DNA from: a virus
Virus record (IMG/VR): IMGVR_UViG_3300009183_000267
Location: 1 to 29,519 of that record
Length of the DNA stretch: 29,519 nt
Reading direction: 5' to 3' (one strand)
The notes beneath the pieces are model-generated. The model was not told the origin of the DNA. It saw nothing but the letters and a program-made list of their open reading frames with translations, and ran no database searches. This document shows positions 6,411 to 14,553 of this stretch, piece by piece. A program made the position numbers and the translations under genes. Position 1 is the stretch's first letter. Each line of letters starts with the position of its first letter.

Positions 6411-6800
6411 TTAAACTCCTTGATTAATAATTTCAAATGTTGTGAATGTGATGCCACGAATACGAGCTTCTGGCATATCCTCTACGTTTGTTTCTGAAAC
6501 ATAGATTATATTGGATGCGGGATAACATAGTTTTATAAGTTTTAGTAAATTACAGCAGGTTCCATCAAAATCATTAAAAGCAAACACCTCATCAACATAA
6601 GAAATACTTTCTACAAATTCTTTTCTTTGTTCTAATGTACTTTTGGTCCTATTTCGACATAACTCCATATAGGAGTCAGAATGAACTCCTACAACAAGCC
6701 AATCACATTTAGATTTGCATGTTTTTAATAATTTAAAATCATTATAAGTTATGTAATCGAATTCACCTGATAAGACAATGATGTTTTCTTTTTTCGTCAT
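6411..6800 (-). CDS. cytidylyltransferase-like protein lacking the HxGH motif
   Basis: 129 residues matching the length and order of the cytidylyltransferase-like (HIGH superfamily) fold: IVLSGEFDYITYNDFKLLKTCKSKCDWLVVGVHSD, then the RTKSTLEQRKEFVESISYVDEVF segment typical of glycerol-3-phosphate cytidylyltransferase and RfaE-type enzymes. In active enzymes FD is followed by xxHxGH; here the same place reads ITYND (about 17-21), so both catalytic histidines are missing. It is probably inactive as a nucleotidyltransferase and may bind a ligand or partner. The start overlaps the upstream stop (ATGA). Confidence 0.7.
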   Translation of the reverse strand: MTKKENIIVLSGEFDYITYNDFKLLKTCKSKCDWLVVGVHSDSYMELCRNRTKSTLEQRKEFVESISYVDEVFAFNDFDGTCCNLLKLIKLCYPASNIIYVSETNVEDMPEARIRGITFTTFEIINQGV

Positions 6801-7222
6801 GGCAACATGTCTGGAAATGCCTCTTTTACAAATTTATAGTCTAACCCTTTTACTCCCAAATCTTTTTGGAAGATACCCAATATAACTTCTGCTTCCCGTG
6901 GTTCAATTGATTCTAACATTTGAATTAGTAATTCATTTCTACGGTGTTCATTTAACTTTTCTGCGGTTGGATCACCAACTCTGAACATATACATTCTACG
7001 TATTTGTCCATTAATATTATCATGTGTAATACCAGGTAACATATCTGTTGGTATACGATAATTTTCTGGCAGTTCTTTAATTTTCCATTGAATGTCTGGA
7101 TGATAAGCCAATTTCAATACATCAACCAATGACTGTGAAAGATTTTTAGAAATTACATCCATTCTTTCTTTTTTATTCTTAGCCAGTTCAAATTCATCAA
7201 AAACTTCATATAGCGATTTCAT
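6797..7222 (-). CDS. conserved T4-like phage protein, DUF6433-like
   Basis: 141 residues. The N-terminal FDEFELAKNKKERMDVI, the central YRIPTDMLPGITHDNINGQIRRMYMF and the C-terminal ELLIQMLESIEPREAEVILGIFQKDL followed by EAFPDMLP match, from memory, a family of marine T4-like phage proteins called DUF6433. Mostly helical, soluble. Function unknown. It is directly coupled to rnh (TAATG overlap), so a role in replication is possible but not shown. Confidence 0.65.
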   Translation of the reverse strand: MKSLYEVFDEFELAKNKKERMDVISKNLSQSLVDVLKLAYHPDIQWKIKELPENYRIPTDMLPGITHDNINGQIRRMYMFRVGDPTAEKLNEHRRNELLIQMLESIEPREAEVILGIFQKDLGVKGLDYKFVKEAFPDMLP

Positions 7223-8103
7223 TAAAATTCCCCAATAACATCTATTAAACTTTTCAGTTTGTTTGTAATTAAATAATCCAGTATCTTACCTTTAGGTGCT
7301 GGTTTGGTTTCTTCATAAGTATTTATAATTTTAGTCTGTATATCACCTGGTATATTTCTTAGGTCAATCAACGTCTGGTTACGTGAAAAACCGATACGTG
7401 CATTTTCATCATCATATTCACTATAGTCTTGACCCATGAATTTTGTAAGTTTGGCTTCTGTCATAACCTTCTGACGAATCTCACGTACAAATGTGTCACT
7501 CGGTGAAATAATGTTTGGAATACCATCACCTTTATCACCATGAATGATTTTCTCTTTCAATTCATCAAGTGGATTCTTAGAAATGAGAAATTTCTTCTGT
7601 GCAGGATTATATTGTTTAACGGTATACTCACTTCGGCCGTTATACATCTGTAATTGCAAGAAATCACCATCACTTGAAATGATTAGGATGTTTTCATGCA
7701 TGATATGCCGTGGTACAAGTGTACCGATGATATCATCAGCTTCTGCACTCTCAACATCAATGACTTTGTAAGGGAAATTATCTCTGAGCTCTTGCTTAAA
7801 CTTGGAAAGCATGTCGAAAATCATGTGCCAATCAAGGTCAGACTTTTCCCGTGTCTTTTTACGGTTTGCCTTGTAGAATGGAAAGAAATCCTTGCGCCAA
7901 TACTTGCGGTTGTCACAACAGAGTACTACTTCACCATATTCTTCTCGGAAGTTCTTTAGGTGAGTTTTAAGTATCATCAGGACCATGTGTCTAATGAGAG
8001 ATTCGTCTAATGTGAATGTTTTTCCATACATGGACTTTTTTCCATTAGATATTTGTGCCATTAGGCCAGATAGTAAGACTTGGTTTAAGTCAACAAGAAT
8101 CAT
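7222..8103 (-). CDS. rnh: RNase H, T4 Rnh-like 5'-3' exonuclease (FEN family)
   Basis: 293 residues against 305 for T4 Rnh. It removes RNA primers and flaps from lagging-strand fragments. Conserved acidic metal-binding segments are visible in order: VDLNQV near the start, VVLCCDNRKYWRKDFFPFYKANR (about 60-80), the helical-arch region, VESAEADDIIG (about 118-128), ILIISSDGDFLQLQ, and IIHGDKGDGIPNI. The C-terminal KGKILDYL...L..VIGEF also matches T4. Works with the gp61-like primase encoded upstream in the same operon. Start MILVDLNQV fits the family N-terminus. Confidence 0.92.
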   Translation of the reverse strand: MILVDLNQVLLSGLMAQISNGKKSMYGKTFTLDESLIRHMVLMILKTHLKNFREEYGEVVLCCDNRKYWRKDFFPFYKANRKKTREKSDLDWHMIFDMLSKFKQELRDNFPYKVIDVESAEADDIIGTLVPRHIMHENILIISSDGDFLQLQMYNGRSEYTVKQYNPAQKKFLISKNPLDELKEKIIHGDKGDGIPNIISPSDTFVREIRQKVMTEAKLTKFMGQDYSEYDDENARIGFSRNQTLIDLRNIPGDIQTKIINTYEETKPAPKGKILDYLITNKLKSLIDVIGEF

Positions 8104-8131
8104 AATAACTTTCAGTTTAGATGTTTGTATT

Positions 8132-8476
8132 TTACATCATTGACTTGAACTTGTCAATAGCATCATCTAAAAAATTGTGGGAGGTTGTGGTTTTCTTTGC
8201 AATTAAACCATACCAACCTTGCGGAATCAGTCCGGATATGTATTCCCTAGGATCGGCAAATATGGCATCAAAGATATCAAGGTCCTCGACTTGGCCATTT
8301 TCTTCGTTGCATTTAAACAACAAAATGTGCCACCAATCGCCAATTATGTTTCCTTTTATTGGTTGTCCTGGATTTTTATATTTGTTAGTCATAATGTTGA
8401 TACTATCTTCTTCTTCCATTGGCAAGAAAAATAAAGCATCAAATTCCCCACCAACTTCCTTCAAATAATCTAACAT
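8132..8476 (-). CDS. hypothetical phage protein
   Basis: 114 residues, acidic, soluble. Features: FDALFFLPMEEEDS near the N-terminus, GDWWHILLFKCNEENGQVEDLDIFDAIF in the middle. I do not recognise a family. The ATG overlaps the stop of the GIY-YIG-like gene upstream by 7 bases, and 28 bases separate it from rnh. Its place among replication genes is the only hint of role. Confidence 0.6.
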   Translation of the reverse strand: MLDYLKEVGGEFDALFFLPMEEEDSINIMTNKYKNPGQPIKGNIIGDWWHILLFKCNEENGQVEDLDIFDAIFADPREYISGLIPQGWYGLIAKKTTTSHNFLDDAIDKFKSMM

Positions 8477-8883
8477 TGTAATCCTTTAATGTGTGATTTT
8501 CTTACTCTAACCATAATCCAAGAATTGTAATAATCATCTGTCTCCAGAGCACCATTTACAAACTGTTCTTTTGCTTCAAGATAACCACACTCACCTTTGC
8601 TTTTGCATAGATGTATAATTTCTCGGCTAAACGAATCTAGTCCGTGTATTATAACATCTTTTTTCAATTCCTCGTTACTACCGTAATAAGTTTGCCAGTC
8701 AGAGGAAACTTTGAATCGTTTCTTCTTACCTTTTACTTGCCTAGTCTTTGAGGAATAGAAAAACTTCTTACCAATGTATTTTTTATTTGTTGCATTGTTG
8801 GTTATAAGATACACAAAACCATAATTGTCACCAATCAATTCTTCTATAAATTCTTTGTCTTTATATGTCCAGTTCAGTCCCAT
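8470..8883 (-). CDS. GIY-YIG-like nuclease domain protein
   Basis: 137 residues. The N-terminal part has YGFVYLITNNATNKKYIGKKFF, fitting GIY-YIG (here GFVY ... KYIG at correct spacing). A basic loop (KGKKKRFK) and WQTYYGSNEELKKDV follow, as in small phage members of the family, then YLEAKEQF, whose E could be the metal ligand. The family includes homing endonucleases of T4 (Seg), but here no separate DNA-binding repeat is seen and the gene is tightly coupled on both sides, so it looks like a resident gene, perhaps in repair or recombination. The ATG overlaps the zinc-ribbon stop by 10 bases. Confidence 0.68.
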   Translation of the reverse strand: MGLNWTYKDKEFIEELIGDNYGFVYLITNNATNKKYIGKKFFYSSKTRQVKGKKKRFKVSSDWQTYYGSNEELKKDVIIHGLDSFSREIIHLCKSKGECGYLEAKEQFVNGALETDDYYNSWIMVRVRKSHIKGLQC

Positions 8884-9062
8884 TTTTCATCATCATTGAG
8901 TTCATCATCCTCTATATATTCGTCTTCGGATAATGAATCAATCGTTTCGCCGCAAAACGGGCAAAACTCAGGTAATTCTTCTGATACTAGTTCTTCCATA
9001 AAAATTACATCGTAACTGGATTCGCAGCTACTACACTCCGCTGTTATTGTTCTTGTTGTCAT
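8874..9062 (-). CDS. small zinc-ribbon protein
   Basis: 62 residues. Two CxxC knuckles (ECSSCESS near 9-12, FCPFCGE near 34-37) predict one zinc ribbon; the C-terminus is very acidic (EDEYIEDDELNDDEKWD). Such small phage proteins may bind polymerase or nucleic acid, but no function can be assigned. It is followed by the coupled GIY-YIG-like gene. Confidence 0.7.
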   Translation of the reverse strand: MTTRTITAECSSCESSYDVIFMEELVSEELPEFCPFCGETIDSLSEDEYIEDDELNDDEKWD

Positions 9063-9072
9063 TTGATTTCCT

Positions 9073-9786
9073 TTATTTCCAATATTTTGAATAATCTATA
9101 TTGTTCCAATATTTTTCATTGTTTCTATTCCAAAAATTTCTAATAAGATACCATGCCATACCAAAGTATCCCATTTTTTCAAATCTCCTATTATCTTGGC
9201 CAAAATAATGATTCATTAGTTTGAACTTTTTAATATCATATTTCTGAGATAAGAAAAAGTCTTCACTTGTTCCATACTTCTCAGCAAATCCCCCAAATTC
9301 CCAAAATTTATCTGTGCGAGTTAACATGAAAGCACCAATTGCAAACGGTGACCAATATTTCATAATATTATTAATTGCATTGAATATCATAAATCCAATT
9401 TGTGCTCTTTTGTCGCCGTCATAACATTTAACATATAAACCAATTAAATCTAAATCCAGTTTTTGTATTTCATTTACAGAATCAAATATAACTGTATCTG
9501 AGAAAAATCTCACATCACTATCTATAAAAAGTATATATGGCGTTGTAACAAGTTTAGCTCCATTATTTTTTGCAACAGAAACTGTACCACCATCAATAAT
9601 CTCAACATTCAAATCACCTTTGTTACTTGCGATAACTTTTCTCGTATTATCAGTAGAAGAATCAGCAATTATTATTCTGGTACTACCTATATTTTGTTTT
9701 TTCAGATGTTCCAATAAATGAGAAATGTATTCTTCTTCATTTCTACAAGGTACCACTATAGTAATTTTATTCTGCAACAACATCAT
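9073..9786 (-). CDS. family 2 glycosyltransferase
   Basis: 237 residues. GT-A fold signs: ITIVVPCRNEEEYISHLLEHL (7-27), IIIADSSTDNTRKVI, then NNGAKLVTTPYILFIDSDVRFF with the DxD motif (DSD). Transfers a sugar from a nucleotide-sugar donor; acceptor unknown. No membrane helices beyond a possible amphipathic C-terminus. The gene is very AT-rich (18 G+C of 60 bases at 9121-9180). Its start overlaps the LpxH-like gene by 20 bases, suggesting the two work together on lipopolysaccharide or another glycan. AGGAG precedes two tandem ATGs, so the start is uncertain by one codon. Confidence 0.85.
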   Translation of the reverse strand: MMLLQNKITIVVPCRNEEEYISHLLEHLKKQNIGSTRIIIADSSTDNTRKVIASNKGDLNVEIIDGGTVSVAKNNGAKLVTTPYILFIDSDVRFFSDTVIFDSVNEIQKLDLDLIGLYVKCYDGDKRAQIGFMIFNAINNIMKYWSPFAIGAFMLTRTDKFWEFGGFAEKYGTSEDFFLSQKYDIKKFKLMNHYFGQDNRRFEKMGYFGMAWYLIRNFWNRNNEKYWNNIDYSKYWK

Positions 9787-10531
9787 CGCTCTCCTGTGTC
9801 CATGTTATAATTTCCCAACGACCATCATGGTGCTCGACAAGTGCTGTACAACTTTCAACCCAATCACCATCATTCATGTATATAACACCGTTAATTTCTT
9901 TTATCTCTGCATGGTGTATGTGGCCACATATAACACCATCAAACCCACGTTTTTTACAGTAGTTGGCCAAGTTTTCTTCAAACTTGAATATAAAGTCTAC
10001 TGCTTTTTTTACTCTGTGCTTGAGATATTGGCTAAGACTAAAATACCCAAAACCCATACGATGGCGTATCCAATTGAACTTACTATTGAGTGATAAAATA
10101 ACGTCATATGATTTATCTCCTAAAAATGATATCCATGGTGCCAGTCTGGTGATACCATCAAACAAGTCACCATGAACTACAAGATATTTCTTGCCATCAA
10201 CACCTATGTGTTCTATTTGATTATGTATCTCAATTGAACCAAAAGAAAACCCGTAAGGTATCATTGGTCTTAAAAATTCATCGTGATTGCCTGCTATGAA
10301 AATAACTCTTGTTTCTCGTTTAGCGTGGCCAAGAATTCTACGCACCACGTTGGTATGGCTTTGTTTCCATCGCCATTTGTTTTGTTGTATCTTCCATGCA
10401 TCAATTATATCACCCACAAGATATAAAGTCTCGCAGGTGTTATGTTTCAAAAAATTATTTAACTTACTCGCTTGGCAATCACGGGTGCCTAAATGTACAT
10501 CACTAATGAATATACTTTTATAAGTCTTCAT
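9767..10531 (-). CDS. LpxH-like UDP-2,3-diacylglucosamine diphosphatase / metallophosphoesterase
   Basis: 254 residues. Full calcineurin-type metal site: D11 and H13 in SDVHLGT, D41 in GDIIDAW, N82-H83 in GNHDE, H120 in VHGD, and GHIHHAE near 210. The whole chain follows a proteobacterial UDP-2,3-diacylglucosamine pyrophosphatase-type family, including SLSQYLKHRVKKAV and the tail MNDGDWVESCTALVEH. That family cleaves UDP-2,3-diacylglucosamine to lipid X in lipid A synthesis. High likeness to cellular proteins suggests acquisition from a Gram-negative bacterium. Abuts nrdB (one base apart) and overlaps the GT2 gene. Exact substrate not proven. Confidence 0.85.
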   Translation of the reverse strand: MKTYKSIFISDVHLGTRDCQASKLNNFLKHNTCETLYLVGDIIDAWKIQQNKWRWKQSHTNVVRRILGHAKRETRVIFIAGNHDEFLRPMIPYGFSFGSIEIHNQIEHIGVDGKKYLVVHGDLFDGITRLAPWISFLGDKSYDVILSLNSKFNWIRHRMGFGYFSLSQYLKHRVKKAVDFIFKFEENLANYCKKRGFDGVICGHIHHAEIKEINGVIYMNDGDWVESCTALVEHHDGRWEIITWTQESDDVVAE

Positions 10532-11518
10532 TTAGTTTGCCCACACATCACTCCAATCTCCAGACAAGGCACCTTTAGCATAATCAGTTGCACGGTTCTC
10601 AAAGAAGTTTGTGTGTGTTGGTGCGTTAATCATTTCTTCAACCCAAGGTAATGGATTCTTCTTCACTTTAAAAATGCCTTTAAGACCAAGAGATATAAGG
10701 CGCCTATCAGCAATATAACGAATGTACTTTTTGACATCTTCACTAGATAGACCGTCCATAGCGCCCATAGAAAAGGCGAGGTCAATAAATTTATCTTCCA
10801 GTTCAACCATCTTTTCTGCAATGCTGTAAATACGGCCTTTAAGTTCATCATTCCATATCTCTTTGTTTTCTTCTATGTAGGTACGGAATAATTTAATCAT
10901 TGACTCAGCATGTTGTGTTTCATCAACAATTGACCAAGTAACAATCTGTCCCATACCTTTCATCTTACCTGTGCGTGGAAAGTTCAATAACATGATGAAA
11001 GAGGAGAACAACTGCATCCCTTCAGTGAAAGCACTGAACACGGCGATGTGGGTTGCAGTTGAAGCGGCATCACCATTCTTAGAAGAAAGGTCTAACACAT
11101 AATCGTGTTTATCTTTCATTTCTTGGTAGTCTAAGAACTGGTTATAAGTGGCTTCAGGTAAACCGAGTGTTTCGATTAGATGACTATATGCAGCAACGTG
11201 TAATGCTTCTCTTGCCGCAAAACCTAACAACATCATACGAACTTCTGGTTGAGGAAAATATGGTAAATAGTTCTTCACATAACCACCAGCAACGTCAATG
11301 TCACCTTGTGTAAAGAATCTAAAGATGTGTGTAAGAAATTGTTTTTCTTCTTTGCTTAGTTTCTTTTTCCAATCTTTAACGTCTTCCATCATTGGAACTT
11401 CTGTGTGAAGCCAATGTGATTGTTCATGTTTCAACCAAGCATCATATGCCCATGGATAATTGAAAGGTTTAAAACTGTTTCTTTCATCTGTAAGTCTTGA
11501 ATCAACTTTTTTAATCAT
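10532..11518 (-). CDS. nrdB: ribonucleotide reductase class I, small subunit NrdB
   Basis: 328 residues, the usual length. Carries the diiron and tyrosyl radical centre for dNTP synthesis. Ligands visible: D in FTQGDIDV, E and H in REALHVAAYSH, E in FTEGMQLF, and E and H in VDETQHAES. The Y in EALHVAAY is seven residues after the first E, as in Y122 of E. coli, so it should be a tyrosyl-radical enzyme. I choose the ATG at 11518, which forms an ATGA junction with the thioredoxin stop, over a GTG at 11530. Partner NrdA is two genes upstream. Confidence 0.93.
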   Translation of the reverse strand: MIKKVDSRLTDERNSFKPFNYPWAYDAWLKHEQSHWLHTEVPMMEDVKDWKKKLSKEEKQFLTHIFRFFTQGDIDVAGGYVKNYLPYFPQPEVRMMLLGFAAREALHVAAYSHLIETLGLPEATYNQFLDYQEMKDKHDYVLDLSSKNGDAASTATHIAVFSAFTEGMQLFSSFIMLLNFPRTGKMKGMGQIVTWSIVDETQHAESMIKLFRTYIEENKEIWNDELKGRIYSIAEKMVELEDKFIDLAFSMGAMDGLSSEDVKKYIRYIADRRLISLGLKGIFKVKKNPLPWVEEMINAPTHTNFFENRATDYAKGALSGDWSDVWAN

Positions 11519-11757
11519 ACTGTAGCCCACTCTTTTAGTTCTGTGATGGTTTTAGAACCAACCAATCGTTTAACTTCAATGTTCTCATCCAACATCACCA
11601 ATGTTGGTACACCACGAATTCCATATTCAACTGCAATATCAGATTGAACATCAATATCAATAACTTCAATTGGCATTTGTAAATTTGCTTGTTCTAAATT
11701 CATTGCTAATGATTTGCATGGCCCACACCATGATGCTGTAAATCTTAATATCTTCAT
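11515..11757 (-). CDS. thioredoxin / glutaredoxin-like reductant of RNR
   Basis: 80 residues, a compact thioredoxin fold. Active site WCGPC (C11, C14), followed by a cis-proline motif GVPT. Likely re-reduces the NrdA disulfide after each turnover, like T4 NrdC. It lies between nrdA and nrdB and is coupled to nrdB by ATGA. Shorter than E. coli thioredoxin (about 108), as is common in phages. Confidence 0.88.
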   Translation of the reverse strand: MKILRFTASWCGPCKSLAMNLEQANLQMPIEVIDIDVQSDIAVEYGIRGVPTLVMLDENIEVKRLVGSKTITELKEWATV

Positions 11758-11758
11758 C

Positions 11759-12397
11759 TTATCTCTCCATTAATTTATTTGTGAATTCTAATAATAGTTT
11801 ATGATGTTCTCCATTGTGATAGAGTCCTCTCATCCAACTATATGATTTATACCAATGTGGTTGACTTTCAGGATGACAACCAATTAAACCCATTCTATTC
11901 TGAATAATGGCCATCGGATCATCATTCATATACTTTGCAATAATTTCATACTGTCCTGGTCCAAAGGCACAACCATCATAAAAGAACATCTTCTCCTGTT
12001 TACCCAACCATTCAATTTTTAAGTTCTTTGCATGAGGCCTACGTGTGTCGGTATTTGGTCGTGTTATATATTGTTCAACTTCTACATTATCAAGAAAATT
12101 GAAATAACTATTACCAGCCCAATAAGCACCCATGCAAATTCCTAAGTAACGGCCGCCATTATGAACAAAATCAGAAATGCGTTTACGATTATCTTTAAAC
12201 AAGTAATCGAAACTATCACTATCACCCAAACCACCAGGAAAGGCAACAATATCTACACCATCAAAAAAGTCATCCTCTAATTCATGTCTGGTAAATATTT
12301 TAAAATGGTAATGGCTTTCAAGTGCTTTGATGATGCCATTACCAGATTGTACCGAACATTTTGGTTGGTGTAAGAATATAGCGATAGTGGGTTTCAT
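11759..12397 (-). CDS. class I glutamine-amidotransferase-like protein (biotin-protein-ligase N-terminal type)
   Basis: 212 residues. It begins with a hydrophobic strand followed by an FPGG turn (VDIVAFPGGLGDSDS, 48-62). A nucleophile elbow GGRYLGICMGAYWAG has C88, and CHPESQPHW gives H175 and E177 of a Cys-His-Glu triad. This matches the N-terminal domain of eukaryotic-type biotin-protein ligases (BPL_N) and related stand-alone proteins, not a PurQ or CarA subunit. The reaction is not known; amidase or deglycase activity is possible. It is packed between nrdA (abutting) and thioredoxin (one base gap), so it is co-expressed with RNR. Confidence 0.78.
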   Translation of the reverse strand: MKPTIAIFLHQPKCSVQSGNGIIKALESHYHFKIFTRHELEDDFFDGVDIVAFPGGLGDSDSFDYLFKDNRKRISDFVHNGGRYLGICMGAYWAGNSYFNFLDNVEVEQYITRPNTDTRRPHAKNLKIEWLGKQEKMFFYDGCAFGPGQYEIIAKYMNDDPMAIIQNRMGLIGCHPESQPHWYKSYSWMRGLYHNGEHHKLLLEFTNKLMER

Positions 12398-14188
12398 TTA
12401 TCCCTCACAAGCAATGCAATCATTTCCTTGTGCTACTTGAACCATATCCAATTCTTTAATGACTTGTCGTTCAATCTTCTTAGAAACTTTATCCGCCTTA
12501 CCAATCTTTTCAGAACGGCAGTAGTATAGAGTTTTCAATCCTTTTTTCCATGCCATAAAATGAATGGCGTGAATGTATTTGATATGTGCATCTGGACGGA
12601 AGAACAAGTTTAATGATTGTGCTTGGTCAATGTATTGTTGCCGGTCAGCAGCCAATTCGATAACCCAACGTTGGTCAATTTCCATGGATGTTTTGAATAC
12701 TGCTCTCTCATTTTCATCCAACCATTCTAAATGTTGTACAGAACCATCATTCGCCATGATACTACTCCAGACTTCACCAGACCATCCTTCTGAATGAATC
12801 TCAGCGTGTTTTTGGATGATTTTATCCAGGTGTTTATTCTTGTTTAGAAATGCGCCTGATAAAGTGTCTTGACGGTAAGCATTAGCACGATAAGGCTCAA
12901 CGCTAGGGCTAGTATTTCCCATAATGATAGACGAAGAAGCATTTGGAGCAATAGCCATAAGATGACTGAAACGCTGGCCAGTGCCGACAGCATCAGGAGC
13001 TTCGCCCCGTTCTTTTCCAAGAATTTGATTAGCCTCATCTAGTTTGCTCCTTATATGTTTGAATATTTGATTGTTTGCAACTTTGGCCATAACACCTTCA
13101 AACGCAATACTATTCTTTTGCAAATAAGCGTGAAAACCTAAGGCACCAATGCCAATAGAGCGCTCACGGCTAGCAGAGTATATAGCCCTGGAAATGGTAT
13201 CAGGTGCATTAACAATAAAAAACTCCAGAACGTTATCGAGCATTTCAGCAACATCCTTAAGGAACAAGGGATCATTCTTCCATTCATCATAATGCTCCAA
13301 ATTTAAAGATGATAAACAACATACAGCAGTTCTTTCTTCATTTGTTGGTAAAATAATTTCAGAACATAGGTTTGATTGATGTACTTTCAATCCCCTATCT
13401 TTTAGGAATTGAGGTAACATTTTATTACTAGTATCAATGTAATGAATGTAAGGCTCACCAGTGTGCATACGTAATTCTAAGATTTGTTGCCACAAAGCTT
13501 TGGCGGAAACTGTTTCACGTACTACTCCGGATTTTGGATCAATCAAAGGCCATGAATCATCTGCTTCTGAATCCAACATACAGTTTTCAATCAGTTTCAT
13601 AAAATCATCAGTGATATTAACACCATGATGTAGATTCATACATCGTACATTAGGATCACCAGTAGGTTTACGCATTTCTAAAAATGATATAATGTCGGGA
13701 TGACTGATATCAAGATAAGCAGCATAACTTCCACGGCGAGTACGACCCTGACGATAAGCAAGAGATGAAGCATCGTAAATTTTGAGGTGCGGCATAACAC
13801 CAGTACTCTTGTCGTCTGCACTACGTATACCGAAGCCAATACCAACACCACCGCCAAGCATAGAAAGCCAATTAGTTTCGCTAAGATTATCAACTAGACC
13901 CTCCGCAGTATCTTCAATATAGTTAAGAAAGCACGATATAGGCATACCACGCTTAGAACGCCCATAGCTAAGAATTGGAGTACTATAACTGAGCCAATGA
14001 TTACTGGCGTAATCGTAAAGGCGCTGAGCGTGTTCAGTATTACTTCCGAATGACGATGATACATATGCAAACCTCTGTTGTGGTGATGTTTCATCATCAC
14101 GCATGTAAGATTCTTGTAATCTTTTAATTCCTAATTCATCAAATAGTTTATCTTTTTCTAAGTCTATTTTGACACCCATGTATTCCAT
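12398..14188 (-). CDS. nrdA: ribonucleotide reductase class I, large subunit NrdA, without ATP cone
   Basis: 596 residues, shorter than E. coli NrdA (761) mainly because the N-terminal ATP-cone domain is absent. Catalytic parts are intact: C86 in PISCFLNY, N273-C275-E277 in SNLCSEI (the thiyl-radical cysteine and its neighbours), C290 in AVCCLSS, tyrosine pair in TLYYCRS, and the C-terminal CIACEG shuttle cysteines. It reduces NDPs to dNDPs with NrdB and thioredoxin. Lack of the cone predicts no dATP feedback at that site, useful for bulk phage DNA synthesis. Two ATGs three codons apart; I take the first. Confidence 0.93.
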   Translation of the reverse strand: MEYMGVKIDLEKDKLFDELGIKRLQESYMRDDETSPQQRFAYVSSSFGSNTEHAQRLYDYASNHWLSYSTPILSYGRSKRGMPISCFLNYIEDTAEGLVDNLSETNWLSMLGGGVGIGFGIRSADDKSTGVMPHLKIYDASSLAYRQGRTRRGSYAAYLDISHPDIISFLEMRKPTGDPNVRCMNLHHGVNITDDFMKLIENCMLDSEADDSWPLIDPKSGVVRETVSAKALWQQILELRMHTGEPYIHYIDTSNKMLPQFLKDRGLKVHQSNLCSEIILPTNEERTAVCCLSSLNLEHYDEWKNDPLFLKDVAEMLDNVLEFFIVNAPDTISRAIYSASRERSIGIGALGFHAYLQKNSIAFEGVMAKVANNQIFKHIRSKLDEANQILGKERGEAPDAVGTGQRFSHLMAIAPNASSSIIMGNTSPSVEPYRANAYRQDTLSGAFLNKNKHLDKIIQKHAEIHSEGWSGEVWSSIMANDGSVQHLEWLDENERAVFKTSMEIDQRWVIELAADRQQYIDQAQSLNLFFRPDAHIKYIHAIHFMAWKKGLKTLYYCRSEKIGKADKVSKKIERQVIKELDMVQVAQGNDCIACEG

Positions 14189-14193
14189 ATTGT

Positions 14194-14553
14194 TTACTTT
14201 CTTATAATTGTTTTAATATCAGGTGGTGTCCAACCTTCTGGTTTTAGTACCTTACCATCTTCTCTTTTTAATACTTTACCACCTTCAGAAATTTTGGCCA
14301 AATTGCTACGTGCAACTTCGTTCCAAACTTCTTGTTGTGGTATATTGAGTGTGTGTTCTAAACCCTCAATTACCCATTTCAAATCAGCACAAGCATCAGC
14401 AATCTCTACGGGGTCTCTGTTGCCATATGCTGTAATAAGTTCCCTAAATTCTTCCATTATCAGGTCTACATACAGTTCAGATTGTGGTCCAAAATCTCTT
14501 GCCTTTTGGTCACATGCATCCATAAAAATTCTTACATCATTCTTACTGTCCAT
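14194..14553 (-). CDS. MazG/PRA-PH-like NTP pyrophosphohydrolase
   Basis: 119 residues. Metal-binding pattern LIMEEFRELITA ... EIADACADLKWVIEG (E-x-x-E and D-x-x-D on paired helices) followed by NEVARSNLAKISEGGKVLKREDGKVLKPEGWTPP, the typical C-terminal signature of phage phosphoribosyl-ATP pyrophosphohydrolase-like proteins. Hydrolyses a nucleoside triphosphate to monophosphate and PPi; the substrate is not known. Lies between thyX (11-base overlap) and nrdA, fitting a nucleotide-pool role. Confidence 0.85.
   Translation of the reverse strand: MDSKNDVRIFMDACDQKARDFGPQSELYVDLIMEEFRELITAYGNRDPVEIADACADLKWVIEGLEHTLNIPQQEVWNEVARSNLAKISEGGKVLKREDGKVLKPEGWTPPDIKTIIRK

Noticed and set aside
7320-7327. 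TATAAATA on the minus strand
   Set aside because: Inside the rnh coding region with no late gene start just downstream; one match is expected by chance in AT-rich DNA.
8470-8883. Free-standing homing endonuclease (mobile element)
   Set aside because: The GIY-YIG-like gene overlaps both neighbours and has no sign of insertion or of a DNA-binding repeat, so I list it as a resident gene only.
12844-13038. Hydrophobic 64-codon frame and others like it inside nrdA (13678-13893, 13894-14100)
   Set aside because: Same-strand shifted frames within a gene whose main frame has all conserved RNR residues; no independent start signals or local composition change.
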